Position numbers and translations under genes: made by a program. From Bradyrhizobium viridifuturi (GTDB taxonomy: Bacteria > Pseudomonadota > Alphaproteobacteria > Rhizobiales > Xanthobacteraceae): 64,000 nt of DNA. The notes below the pieces were generated by a model. It had not been told where the DNA came from, did no database searches, and saw only the letters and a program-made list of their open reading frames with translations. Location: contig NZ_LGTB01000014.1 in assembly GCF_001238275.1 (NCBI RefSeq), positions 1 through 64,000 of the forward strand, written 5' to 3'. Below, piece after piece: positions 1-8,916 of the stretch. How positions within the stretch are numbered: position 1 is the first letter of the stretch; every line of letters starts with the position of its first letter.

Positions 1-2663
1 GCCAGCATCCTCAACACCGGCGAAACCAATTTCCTCAACGCGAGCACGGCTGGCAATGCCGCGATCATCAACAATCTCAATTTGACGTTCGCGAATTCGA
101 GCACGGCCGGCAACGCCACCATCACGACCAACGATGGTGGCACGACTTCCATTCAAGACACGGCCAGCGGCGGCACCGCGCGCTTCATCCTGAACGGGAC
201 AGGTGCGCTCGACATTTCGGGCCTCACGACAGGCGGCACCACGGCCGGGTCGATCGAAGGGGGCGGCACCATCCGGCTCGGCGCCAATACCCTGACGGTC
301 GGCGGCAATGACCTCTCGACGACATTCTCCGGCGTTATCACCCCGGTTTCCGGCGTATTCAGTGGGAACGGCGGGCTGATCAAGGTCGGGACCGGCACGC
401 TGACCCTGACCGGAACCAACACGTATACGGGCGGAACGACCTTTGCATCAGGCACGCTCTCTGTTTCGGGGGATGCCAATCTCGGGGGCCGAACGGGACG
501 ATTGATTTTCGATGGCGGCACGCTGGAGGTCAGCGGCGCCGGTTTCACCGCGTCCCGTGCGGTCCAGATCGGGAGCAACGGCGGGACGGTGCAGGTCGAC
601 ACCGGCTCGCTCACACTATCCGGCGTGATCGCGGACCTTGGCGGCGCAACGGGTGCCGTCACCAAAACCGGCAACGGCACGCTGGTGCTGTCGGGGAACA
701 ACACCTACAGCGGCGGCACCATCATCAATGCTGGCATGGTGCAACTGTCCGGCGCCGGCGCGCTGGGCGCGACGAGCGGAACGACGACCGTCAATGGTGG
801 CGGTACGCTCGATCTCGGCGGCACCACGCAGACGCAGGCGGCACTGAAGCTTGCCGGCGGCACGTTGCAGAACGGCTCGCTCAACGGCGCCATCACCTCG
901 ACAGGCGGCGCGATCAACGGCCTCGGCGGTGCTGCGAGCCTCGACGCGACCGCCGGCACGACCCTCGTGCTCGGCACCAACACCTATACCGGCGGCACGA
1001 CAGTGACCAACGCGACGCTGACGGTGAACGGCTCGCTCAGCGATCCGACCATCGGGGCCGGTGGCCTGCTCAACGGCACCGGCTCGGTCGGCGACACGAT
1101 GATCCAGAGCGCCGGCACCTTCGCGCCAGGCTCCGGCATGCCGGGCACGTTGACGACGGTGAACGGCAATCTCGCATTCCAGTCCGGCGCGTATTATGTC
1201 GTGGCGGTCAATCCTTCGACCGCATCCTCTGCCAATGTCACGGGCAGCGCGACGCTCGGCGGTGCCACAGTCAATGCGGCGTTCGCCAACGGCAGCTATA
1301 TCTCGAAGCAATATACCATCCTGAGCGCGGGCAGCGTCAGCGGCACCTTCGGCGCGCTGACCAACACGAACCTGCCGGCAAATTTCAGCGACACGCTGAG
1401 CTACGACGCCGGCCACGCCTACCTCAATCTCACGCTGAACTTCACGCCGCCACCGCCAGGCCCGACCGCACCGAACTTCGGCAGGGGCCTGAACCTCAAT
1501 CAGCAGCCCGTCGCGAACGCGCTGGTCAACTCCTTCAACACGACAGGCGGCATCCCGATGGTCTACGGCACGCTGACGCCCGCAGGCCTGACGCAGGCCT
1601 CTGGTGAACTGGCGACCGGCTCGCAGCAGACCACCTTCGATGCCACGAACCTGTTCCTGGGGCTGCTGACCGATCCGCTCATGAATCGGAACGGGGGAAT
1701 TGCTGCGGCGCCCACATCGGGCTATGCGGAGGAGGGCGACACAAGCGCCTATGCCGCCACACGCACGACCAACGCGTTCGCGATGTTCACCAAGGCGCCG
1801 CCGGTCCCGTTCGTGCCGCGCTGGAGTGTATGGGCGGAGGGCTATGGCGGCTCGCGGTCGAGCAACGGCAACGCCATTGTCGGATCGAACGATACCACCA
1901 GCAGCGTGTACGGCACCGTGGTCGGTGCCGACTATCTGTTTTCGCCGAACACCATCGCGGGCTTCGCGCTCGCTGGCGGCGGCACCAACTTCTCGGTCGT
2001 CAACAGCGGCAGCGGCCGATCCGATCTGTTCCAGGCCGGCGCTATCTCCGCCACACCGAAGGTGCGGCCTACATCTCCGCGGCATTGGCTTATGGCTGGC
2101 AGGACATCACCACCAACCGCATCGTCACGGTCGCCGGCATCGACCAGCTCCGCGCCGAGTTCAATGCCAACACCTATTCAGGCAGGCTTGAAGGTGGCTA
2201 TCGTTTCGTCGCACCATGGACCGGCGGCATCGGCATCACGCCCTATGCCGCCGGCCAGTTCACGACCTTCGATCTGCCTGGCTATGCCGAGCAGGCCGTC
2301 GTCGGCTCACCGGCCTTCGTGCTCGATTATGCCGGCAAGAGCGTCACGGATGTCCGCAGCGAACTCGGCATTCGCACCGACAAGTCGTTTGCGATGGCCG
2401 ACGGCGTGCTGACGCTGCGCACGCGGTTCGCCTGGGCGCATGACTATGATCCGGACCGGTCGATCGCCGCGACCTTCCAGGCGCTGCCCGGCGCGAGTTT
2501 CGTCGTCAACGGCGCGGCGCAGGCCTCCGACTCCGCGCTGACCACGGCGTCGATCGACATGAAATGGCGCAACGGCTGGTCGGCTGCGGCGACGTTCGAA
2601 GGCGAATTCTCAGATGTCACCGCTTCCTACGCCGGCAAGGGGGTGGTGCGCTATACGTGGTGA
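1..2663 (+). CDS. Autotransporter with PATR repeats (5' partial, frameshifted)
   Basis: This is a type V secretion autotransporter: a secreted beta-helical passenger and a C-terminal outer-membrane beta-barrel. The frame is open from the first base, so the start lies upstream. The passenger is Gly/Thr/Asn-rich with passenger-associated repeats of the type GTLTLTGTNTYTGGTT (near 394-440), GTLVLSGNNTYSGGT (near 676-720) and a third near 960-1005. A proline-rich linker (PPPPGP, near 1450) leads to the barrel from about 1820. The protein ends in VVRYTW, with the terminal aromatic residue expected of barrels recognised by BAM. The frame breaks at about 2041-2044: the first frame stops at 2412, and adding one base after GGC GC joins it to YLRHTEGAAYISAALAYG and the rest of the barrel in the third frame. 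I think the break is a sequencing deletion. The substrate or adhesive role is unknown. Confidence 0.85.
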
Positions 2664-2807
2664 AGGCAGGAATGCCGGAGAAAATCTCCGTCGTCGCGGG
2701 CGCAAATAGGGCAACAAACCCACTGCAAAACCGCCGTCTCGCGAAGCGTCCGTTGTTATTTTCCCTGAGATATCGACGACTTAGCCCGAAATCGCCATTT
2801 TCTTGAT

Positions 2808-2828
2808 GTGCCCGACCATTCCGGGCAC
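2808..2828 (+). other. Small hairpin upstream of a short ORF
   Basis: GTGCCCG and CGGGCAC pair as a 7-bp stem around a 7-nt loop, ending two bases before the AAGGAAG of the next short ORF. There is no T-run, so it is not a classical terminator. It could be the end of the autotransporter transcript or a leader structure. The rest of 2664-2844 shows nothing recognisable. Confidence 0.3.
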
Positions 2829-2844
2829 GGAAGGAAGATGTGTC

Positions 2845-2952
2845 ATGCGACAGGTCCAGTCATTGCTCCGCAACGCGCCCGCCAGGATCGGCCGCCGCAT
2901 TGCGCAGATCGTCGCGATCGCGGCCGCCAGCCTGCCGCAGGCCGGCGCCTAG
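2845..2952 (+). CDS. Possible 35-aa small protein
   Basis: A short ORF starts at ATG 2845, eight bases after a good Shine-Dalgarno sequence (AAGGAAG, 2831-2837). The product is Arg/Ala-rich (MRQVQSLLRNAPARIGRR...) and ends at TAG 2950. It has no recognisable domain. The spacing of the ribosome binding site is the only real support. Overlapping longer frames at 2808 and 2840 have poorer composition and no ribosome site. Confidence 0.25.
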   Translation: MRQVQSLLRNAPARIGRRIAQIVAIAAASLPQAGA

Positions 2953-3006
2953 TTTTCCACCGCAGCGAAGCGCCGCAGTCACGCGCGCCGAATTAACTCA
3001 ACACCA

Positions 3007-3024
3007 TTTAGCGTTAGTGCTAAA
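3007..3024. promoter_or_regulatory. Palindrome upstream of the 71-aa gene
   Basis: TTTAGC-GTTAGT-GCTAAA is a perfect 6-bp inverted repeat with a 6-nt spacer, 41 bp upstream of the ATG at 3065. Position and symmetry fit a repressor operator. It resembles the rhizobial Irr box (TTTAGAA-N3-TTCTAAA) but the inner bases and spacing differ, so I do not assign a regulator. Confidence 0.35.
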
Positions 3025-3064
3025 GCGGTACTCCCGGCTCTTCCGGTCCAGCAGGGAGGGTTCC

Positions 3065-3280
3065 ATGTCACGCTTCGTCGTTCATTTCATGAAGGACGTG
3101 CTCGGCGGCAATGGCCGCGAGCGCGAGGTCTGCCAGGGTGCGCTCGAGATCGACGCCGTGAGCGAAGGCCAGGCAGGCGAGATGGCCAAGGTCAAATTCT
3201 GTCAGGAACAATCGCTGTGCGATTGGTCACTGCATGCCGACCGCATCCGGATCGAAGCAGCCGACTTGCACGTGAGCTGA
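3065..3280 (+). CDS. Small hypothetical protein, 71 aa
   Basis: The ATG at 3065 follows a strong ribosome site (AGGGAGGG). The product is a 71-residue soluble protein, MSRFVVHFMKDVLGGNGREREVC..., with three cysteines and many charged residues. No signal peptide, membrane segment or known motif is visible. It stands alone: an upstream palindrome could control it and a bidirectional terminator follows seven bases after its stop. It reads as a real gene because of the ribosome site, codon use and terminator, but I do not recognise a function. Confidence 0.65.
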   Translation: MSRFVVHFMKDVLGGNGREREVCQGALEIDAVSEGQAGEMAKVKFCQEQSLCDWSLHADRIRIEAADLHVS

Positions 3281-3286
3281 TACGTC

Positions 3287-3323
3287 AAAAGCCCCGTCCC
3301 GATGGCATCGGGACGGGGCTTTT
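3287..3323. terminator. Bidirectional intrinsic terminator
   Basis: A 17-bp perfect stem (AAAAGCCCCGTCCCGAT / ATCGGGACGGGGCTTTT) encloses a 3-nt loop. It has A and T tracts on its outer edges and lies between two convergent genes, the 71-aa protein and ilvD. It can therefore terminate transcription from both sides. Confidence 0.9.
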
Positions 3324-3333
3324 GATTTCGTTT

Positions 3334-3360
3334 GACGCGTTTTCCTTGCTCGAAAACGCT
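3334..3360. repeat. Short GACGCGTTTTC...GAAAACGCT dispersed repeat
   Basis: GACGCGTTTTCCTTGCTCGAAAACGCT is a short imperfect inverted repeat just beyond the ilvD stop. A longer relative with the same arms (GACGCGTTTTC and CGAAAACGC) lies at 24598-24640. Two copies in the window, both in intergenic DNA, indicate a small dispersed palindromic family. Confidence 0.5.
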
Positions 3361-3368
3361 TTGGCCGA

Positions 3369-5216
3369 TTACTCCGGCAGGATGCGCACCGCGCCCTTGG
3401 CGGCGCTGCTCGCGAAGGCCGCATAGGCCTTCAGCGCGGTCGAGACGGCGCGCTTGCGCGGCGCGGCCGGCTTCCACGCCGCGTTGCCCTTGGCTTCCAT
3501 CGCCGCGCGGCGGCGCTTCAGTTCGGCATCATCGACCTTGAGGTTGACCTTGCGGTTCGGGATGTCGAACTCGATCACATCGCCTTCCTCGACGAGGCCG
3601 ATCAGGCCGCCTTCGGCGGCTTCCGGCGAGACGTGGCCGATCGACAGGCCGGACGATCCGCCGGAGAAGCGGCCGTCGGTGATCAGTGCGCAGGCCTTTC
3701 CGAGCCCCTTCGACTTCAGATAGCTGGTCGGGTAGAGCATCTCCTGCATGCCCGGGCCGCCGCGCGGACCTTCGTAGCGGATCAGCACGACATCGCCCGC
3801 CTTCACCTTGTTGGTGAGGATGGCGTCGACCGATGCGTCCTGGCTCTCGAAGATGCGGGCCGGACCGGAGAACTTCAGGATGCTCTGGTCGACGCCGGCG
3901 GTCTTCACGATGCAGCCGTCTTCGGCGAGGTTGCCGAACAGCACGGCGAGGCCGCCGTCCTTGGAATAGGCATGCGCGGCGTCGCGGATGACGCCGGCTT
4001 CGCGGTCGGCGTCGACTTCATCGAAGCGGCTGTTCTGGCTGAAAGCCTCCTGGGTCGGCACGTTGCCCGGTGCGGCGCAGTAGAAGTTGCGCACCTTGTC
4101 GCTCGACGTCCGCACCACGTCCCAGCGGTTCAGCGCGTCGTCCAGCGTCGCGGCGTGCACGGTCGGGCCGTCTGTCGTGAGCAGCCTGGCGCGGTCGAGC
4201 TCGCCGAGGATCGCCATGATGCCGCCGGCGTGATGCACGTCCTCCATGTGGACGTCCTGCACCGAGGGCGCGACCTTGCAGAGCACCGGCACCTTGCGTG
4301 AGAGACGATCGATGTCGGCCATCGTGAACGGCACTTCGCCCTCGCGCGCGGCGGCGAGCAGATGCAGCACGGTGTTGGTCGAGCCGCCCATCGCGATGTC
4401 GAGCGTCATCGCGTTCTCGAACGATTTGAAGTTTGCGATGTTGCGCGGCAGCACCTTGGCGTCGTCCTGCTCGTAGTAGCGGCGGGCGAGATCGACGATC
4501 AGATGGCCGGCTTCGACGAACAGGCTCTTGCGGTCGGCATGGGTCGCCAGCACCGAGCCGTTGCCGGGCAGCGCGAGGCCGAGGGCCTCGGTCAGGCAGT
4601 TCATCGAATTCGCGGTGAACATGCCGGAGCAGGAGCCGCAGGTCGGGCAGGCCGAGCGCTCGATCACCTCGACCTCTTCGTCCGACACGTTGGAGTCGGC
4701 AGCCGCAACCATCGCGTCGATCAGGTCGACCGCCCGCTTCTTGCCCTTGAGCAGGATCTTGCCCGATTCCATCGGACCACCCGAAACGAACACGGTCGGG
4801 ATGTTGAGGCGCAGCGTCGCCATCAGCATGCCGGGGGTGATCTTGTCGCAGTTGGAGATGCAGACCATCGCGTCGGCGCAATGCGCATTGACCATGTACT
4901 CGACGCTGTCGGCGATCAGTTCGCGCGAGGGCAGGCTGTAGAGCATGCCGTCATGGCCCATTGCGATGCCGTCGTCGACCGCGATGGTGTTGAACTCCTT
5001 GGCGACGCCGCCGGCCTTCTCGATCTCGCGTGCGACGAGCTGGCCAAGGTTCTGGAGATGCACATGTCCGGGCACGAACTGGGTGAAGGAATTGACCACC
5101 GCGATGATCGGCTTGCCGAAATCCTCGTTCTTCATGCCGGTGGCGCGCCAGAGGCCGCGAGCACCCGCCATGTTGCGGCCGTGGGTGGTTGTGCGGGAGC
5201 GATAGGCGGGCATCGT
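3369..5216 (-). CDS. ilvD: Dihydroxy-acid dehydratase
   Basis: IlvD dehydrates 2,3-dihydroxy-isovalerate and 2,3-dihydroxy-3-methylvalerate to the 2-keto acids in cytoplasmic valine and isoleucine synthesis. The 615-residue protein starts [20 protein letters not shown] and carries the Fe-S cysteine motifs NCDKITPGM and [19 protein letters not shown]. This is the usual family length. An in-frame start at 5237 lies seven codons upstream but has no ribosome site. ATG 5216 follows AAGGA at proper spacing and matches the family N terminus. The gene is monocistronic and converges on a strong terminator. Positions 5217-5410 upstream hold nothing else recognisable. Confidence 0.97.
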   Translation of the reverse strand, partial: TMPAYRSRTTTHGRNMAGARGLWRATGMKNEDFGKPIIAVVNSFTQFVPGHVHLQNLGQLVAREIEKAGGVAKEFNTIAVDDGIAMGHDGMLYSLPSRELIADSVEYMVNAHCADAMVCISNCDKITPGMLMATLRLNIPTVFVSGGPMESGKILLKGKKRAVDLIDAMVAAADSNVSDEEVEVIERSACPTCGSCSGMFTANSMNCLTEALGLALPGNGSVLATHADRKSLFVEAGHLIVDLARRYYEQDDAKVLPRNIANFKSFENAMTLDIAMGGSTNTVLHLLAAAREGEVPFTMADIDRLSRKVPVLCKVAPSVQDVHMEDVHHAGGIMAILGELDRARLLTTDGPTVHAATLDDALNRWDVVRTSSDKVRNFYCAAPGNVPTQEAFSQNSRFDEVDADREAGVIRDAAHAYSKDGGLAVLFGNLAEDGCIVKTAGVDQSILKFSGPARIFESQDASVDAILTNKVKAGDVVLIRYEGPRGGPGMQEMLYPTSYLKSKGLGKACALITDGRFSGGSSGLSIGHVSPEAAEGGLIGLVEEGDVIEFDIPNRKVNLKVDDAELKRRRAAMEAKGNAAWKPAAPRKRAVSTALKAYAAFASSAAKGAVRILPE

Positions 5217-5410
5217 AAATCCTTGGGCTATGGCCATTTTTTAAGGGAGATGGCAGCCCTTATGCCTGCCCGTCGATGCGGATTCAAGCGCGGAACCGCA
5301 TGGCTGGATCGCGCTATTTGACTTCGATCCCGGCAGCGCCGGCGAGGGCAAGCGGAAGACGGGGCGCCGCTGGTTTAGCGGAGCCCTCCTGGCCCGATCT
5401 TCTCAGACGC

Positions 5411-6304
5411 TCAATCCTCGAACCTGAACCTGAACGCGTCGCCATGCCGGACCACGCGGCCTGCCGTCGGAGCAGGGAAGTGCCCCGTCAGCAAATAGCT
5501 CGGTGTATCAGCCAACTCCTCCAGCAGCGTCACGCGGGTGGCGAGCGCTGCTGCGGGATCGATGTCGGCGGCATTGGACAGCCAAGGCTCCGCGCACTGG
5601 ATCGGATGATGGATTACATCGCCGGACATCACGGCATGAGCGCCGCCGCCGTCGAGATGGATCTGCATGTTGCCGGCGGTGTGGCCCGGCGCCGGCGCAA
5701 AGCGCAAGCCCGCATCGCGGTCATCGAACAGCAGGTGATTGGTCTCGACGAATTCGGCCTGTCCGGCCGCGACGATCGGTAGCACGGAGTCCTCGAACGA
5801 GCCGTGATTGACCGGTGTCGGCGGGCTCGCGCGGTGCGCGGCCTCCCAGTGCCGGAACTCGGCGCGTCCCATCAGATAGCGCGCCTTCGGAAAGGTCGGC
5901 ACCCAGCGCCCGTTGAGCAGCCGCGTGTTCCAGCCGACGTGGTCAACATGGAGATGCGTGCACATCACGAAGTCGACCTGCTCGGGTCGCACGCCCAGCG
6001 CGGCCATGTTTTCCAGATAGGGCTGGTTGAGATTGTCCCACACCGGCACGCGCGGACGTGGCTTGTGATTGCCGCAGCAGGTATCGACGACAGCGGTCCA
6101 GCGCGGCGTACGCACCAGATAGGAGTGGTGGCTCAGGATGAAGCGGCCGGTCTCCGGCTCGATATAGCGGTGATCGAGCCAGCTTCGGTTCGCGGCGATG
6201 ACCTCGTCGGTGACGTTGGCGAACAGCCATGTCTTGTCGAAGGCGAGCGCGGCGATTTCGACCAGCCGGTCGATCCGCATGCTGCCGATGTTGATCTGGC
6301 GCAT
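5411..6304 (-). CDS. MBL-fold metallo-hydrolase (lactonase-like)
   Basis: This is a 297-residue metallo-beta-lactamase-fold hydrolase, probably cytoplasmic because no signal peptide is seen. The metal motif THLHVDHVGWN is near residue 116, followed by APGHTAGN, MSGDVIHHP and LLTGHFPAP, which give the usual di-zinc ligand set. The layout matches the AttM/AiiA-like lactonase branch, but that branch also includes other ester and lactone hydrolases, so the substrate is open. It starts seven bases after the binding-protein gene on the same strand and so is co-transcribed. It probably hydrolyses the compound, or a product of the compound, captured by that protein. Confidence 0.8.
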   Translation of the reverse strand: MRQINIGSMRIDRLVEIAALAFDKTWLFANVTDEVIAANRSWLDHRYIEPETGRFILSHHSYLVRTPRWTAVVDTCCGNHKPRPRVPVWDNLNQPYLENMAALGVRPEQVDFVMCTHLHVDHVGWNTRLLNGRWVPTFPKARYLMGRAEFRHWEAAHRASPPTPVNHGSFEDSVLPIVAAGQAEFVETNHLLFDDRDAGLRFAPAPGHTAGNMQIHLDGGGAHAVMSGDVIHHPIQCAEPWLSNAADIDPAAALATRVTLLEELADTPSYLLTGHFPAPTAGRVVRHGDAFRFRFED

Positions 6305-6311
6305 GCCGTGC

Positions 6312-7523
6312 TCAGTTCTTGATGAGGTCGCCGAACGGCACCCAGCGCGTGCCGTCGTAGCGGATCAGTTTCAGGCTGGTCATCGGCGTATAGTGCTCCT
6401 GCGAATTGCCGACCGCCGTGCCGTTGATCAGCATCGGCAGATGCAGATCCCTCATGCTGGTCGCCTGCTTCATCACATTGGCGCGGGTCAGGTCGTTGCC
6501 GGAGGCCTTCAGCACCGCGACCAGCGTCTGTGCGATGGTGTAGCCGTAGACATTGAGCCAGTCGCTCTTGTTGGCATCGGGCAAATACTTGTCCATGAAG
6601 GCGGCCCATTGCTTGTAGCCGGAATCGTCCTTCAGCGCCGGGTCGGTCGAATCCTTCAGGTATTGGCTCGAGATCACGCCGGTGGAATTGTCGCGGCCGG
6701 CGGGTTCGAGCACGCCGCTGATCGAGGCCGAGACATTGGAGATGATGGTGGTGGGCTTCCACCCGATCTCGCCGATCTTGCGGATCGCCTGCGCCGCGAA
6801 TTTCGGTGTCGCCGCGACCAGCACCACGTCGGCGCCGCTGCTCCTGAGCAGCAATATCTGCGTGTCGACGGTGGGCGCTGACGTCTCATACGGCGCGCGC
6901 GCCACGATGGCCTCGGTGCTGCCGAGGCCTTCCTCCAGCGCCTTCAGATAGTCCTTGCCGAGGTCGTCGTTCTGGTAGAGCACGCCGACCTTGGCGTTCG
7001 GATGGCTCGCCTTGATGTATTTGGCGTAGGCGATCGCCTCGTCGCGATAAGTCGGCTGCCAGCCGACGGTCCACGGAAAATTCTTCGGATCGTCCCACTT
7101 CGCCGCACCCGAGCCGAGGAAGAGCTGCGGCACCTTCCTGTCGTTGAGATATTTGTGCACGGCGCTGTTGGTCGGCGTGCCGACGCCGCCGAAGATCAAC
7201 AGCACCTCGTCGCTCTCGACCAGGCGGCGTGTCTGCTCCACCGTCTTCGGCGGGCTGTAAGCGTCGTCGGCGATCATCATCTGGATGCGCCGGCCGTTGA
7301 TGCCGCCCTCGTCATTCACCTTGCGGAAATAGGCCTCCGCCGATTTCGCGATCTGCGCGAAAGCGGAGACAGGACCGGAGAGCGGCGCGGTGGTTCCGAT
7401 TTTGATCGTCTTGTCATCGGCGCCCGCGTCGTATTTCGGGCTCTCGGCTCGCGCGGCACCTGCGGCGATGAGCGGCAGCAGGACAAGGGCCGCGCGCAAA
7501 TGAGAGCGGACGAGGTGCGCCAT
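6312..7523 (-). CDS. Branched-chain-type ABC solute-binding protein
   Basis: This is a periplasmic type I solute-binding protein of the LivK family, 403 residues. A signal peptide (LRAALVLLPLIAAGAARA) is followed by IKIGTTAPLSGPVSAFAQ, the usual mature N terminus. The ligand family is probably aromatic or other organic acids rather than amino acids, because its neighbours are catabolic. No permease or ATPase is adjacent, so it must use a transporter encoded elsewhere. It is a clear paralogue of the product of 51076-52302 (shared DPKNFPWT, SPPK.VEQ and GINGR stretches). It is the first gene of an operon with the MBL hydrolase and diverges from the TetR gene across paired operators. Confidence 0.9.
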   Translation of the reverse strand: MAHLVRSHLRAALVLLPLIAAGAARAESPKYDAGADDKTIKIGTTAPLSGPVSAFAQIAKSAEAYFRKVNDEGGINGRRIQMMIADDAYSPPKTVEQTRRLVESDEVLLIFGGVGTPTNSAVHKYLNDRKVPQLFLGSGAAKWDDPKNFPWTVGWQPTYRDEAIAYAKYIKASHPNAKVGVLYQNDDLGKDYLKALEEGLGSTEAIVARAPYETSAPTVDTQILLLRSSGADVVLVAATPKFAAQAIRKIGEIGWKPTTIISNVSASISGVLEPAGRDNSTGVISSQYLKDSTDPALKDDSGYKQWAAFMDKYLPDANKSDWLNVYGYTIAQTLVAVLKASGNDLTRANVMKQATSMRDLHLPMLINGTAVGNSQEHYTPMTSLKLIRYDGTRWVPFGDLIKN

Positions 7524-7622
7524 GACGTGATCTCCCCAGATTGCTCTCCGCCTCTTCGGGGCGGAGTTGAAACGCGAGTACTTCGCCTTGCCGGCTGCGG
7601 ATCGCGACCCGCCCTAGAGCAA

Positions 7623-7664
7623 ACGAACGATCGTTCGTACGATTGACTAGCGAACGATCGTTCG
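7623..7664. promoter_or_regulatory. Paired TetR-type operators
   Basis: Two copies of CGAACGATCGTTCG, a perfect 14-bp palindrome, lie at 7624-7637 and 7651-7664, with centres 27 bp apart. The first extends to the 16-bp ACGAACGATCGTTCGT. They sit between the divergent binding-protein gene (start 7523) and TetR gene (start 7679). Their position argues for the TetR start at 7679, since a TTG start at 7643 would put the second operator inside the coding region. Confidence 0.8.
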
Positions 7665-7678
7665 TTAGTCAAGGCGCC

Positions 7679-8377
7679 ATGGCTTCCACATCCAGCGCGG
7701 CCGAGGCGGTCGCAACATCCACCCGTGAGCGCATCCTCAGCGAAGCGCTCAGCCTGTTCGCGCAGAGCGGCTATGGCGGGGCCTCGATGCGCGAGCTCGC
7801 GCGCCGCGTCGGCATCCGCGAGAGCAGCCTCTACAATCATTTTCCCGGCAAGGCCGCGATCCTCGAAGCGATCGTCAGCGAGCACGGCCCGGCGAGTTCG
7901 GCCGACCGGCTCGAGGAGCCGCGCTACCGGCAGCTGGCACGGCGGCCGACCGCGTTCTGCCGCCAGTTCGCGCTCGATCTCGTCGAACAATGGTCCGATC
8001 CGCGCGAGCATCAGTTCCAGAAGGTCATCACCGCCGAACGCAACCGTGTGCCCGGCATTCGCGCCAAGTTCGCCGACCATTTCTATGCGCGCGAACAAAG
8101 CCTGATGACGGACTACTTCCGCGGCTTCGCGCTGGCCGGATTGATCTCGACCTCGGATCCGCGCGAGGCGGCGCGGCTGTTCGCGGCCGGCCTGATCTAT
8201 GTCAGGCTCGAACATTATGTGATGGGCGCGGAGGCCTCGCCGCGGTCGAAGGTGATCGAGGCGATCGACCGCTATCTCGCGTTCTTCCTGTCGCTGATTG
8301 CGGCCAGGGACGCAGACATCTCGGACAACAAACAACGAAAAAAGGGAGAGACGCGTGGCAAGACTGCCTCTGATTGA
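7679..8377 (+). CDS. TetR/AcrR-family transcriptional regulator
   Basis: This is a 232-residue TetR-family repressor. The N-terminal helix-turn-helix reads SMRELARRVGIRESSLYNHF (near residues 39-58), and the C-terminal helical part would bind the inducer. ATG 7679 is preceded by AAGG and lies just outside the paired CGAACGATCGTTCG palindromes, so it most likely represses itself and the divergent binding-protein/hydrolase operon. It overlaps the next gene by 23 bp, so TetR, the CMD-family protein and the SDR form one transcript. Confidence 0.88.
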   Translation: MASTSSAAEAVATSTRERILSEALSLFAQSGYGGASMRELARRVGIRESSLYNHFPGKAAILEAIVSEHGPASSADRLEEPRYRQLARRPTAFCRQFALDLVEQWSDPREHQFQKVITAERNRVPGIRAKFADHFYAREQSLMTDYFRGFALAGLISTSDPREAARLFAAGLIYVRLEHYVMGAEASPRSKVIEAIDRYLAFFLSLIAARDADISDNKQRKKGETRGKTASD

Positions 8378-8912
8378 TCCGGAGACCACCAGCGGAGACA
8401 TCCGCTCCGCGTTCGACCGCATGCCGGTCAAGCTCAACATCTTCCGCATGATGGCCCATGCCGAGGCCAATGCGATTCCGCTGATGCGGCTCGGCAATTC
8501 GATCCTGCACAAGCAGAAACTGTCAGCGGTCAACCGCGAGCTCTTGATCCTGCAAGCCGCGCAGCTCGAGGGCGGCGCCTATGAGTGGCGCCAGCACGTG
8601 CCGATCGCGCTCGGCGTCGGCGTGACGCAAGCGCAGATCGATGCGGTCGAGCGCAGCCATTACGACGATGCCGCGCTCAACACCGCCGAACGCGCGCTGC
8701 TCGGCTTCGGCCGCGAGGTGGTCGAGAAAGTGCGCGTCGGTGACGCGGCATTCGCCGGTGTTCGCAAGCATTTCAGCGAGCAGGAGATCGTCGAGGCGAT
8801 CGTGACGCTCGGGTTCTACATGATGATGGCGCGGCTGACCGAGGCGACCGAGACCGATCTCGATCCGGCCGCCGGCATGGCGGTCTATGAGGGCGGCAAG
8901 AAGCGGGGTTGA
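8355..8912 (+). CDS. Carboxymuconolactone decarboxylase-family protein
   Basis: This is a 185-residue AhpD/CMD-like helical protein. It starts at GTG 8355, five bases after AAAGGGAGAG. The conserved block EGGAYEWRQHVPIALGVG is near residue 70. The CxxC pair of AhpD peroxidases is absent, so a lactone or ring-chemistry role is more likely than peroxidase activity. The gene overlaps the TetR gene and ends four bases before the SDR start. Homologues without known substrates are common beside such dehydrogenases. Confidence 0.8.
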   Translation: MARLPLIDPETTSGDIRSAFDRMPVKLNIFRMMAHAEANAIPLMRLGNSILHKQKLSAVNRELLILQAAQLEGGAYEWRQHVPIALGVGVTQAQIDAVERSHYDDAALNTAERALLGFGREVVEKVRVGDAAFAGVRKHFSEQEIVEAIVTLGFYMMMARLTEATETDLDPAAGMAVYEGGKKRG

Positions 8913-8916
8913 TGGG

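Noticed and set aside
616..2085. A 489-codon minus-strand frame opposite the autotransporter
   Set aside because: It is a mirror of the repetitive Gly/Thr passenger and gives an Arg/Ala-rich product without motifs.
3007..3024. Irr-type iron control element
   Set aside because: Half-site and spacing differ from the rhizobial Irr consensus, and the following gene is not a known iron gene.
5217..5410. A short gene between ilvD and the MBL hydrolase
   Set aside because: No frame there has a ribosome site or plausible codon use; it reads as promoter and spacer DNA.
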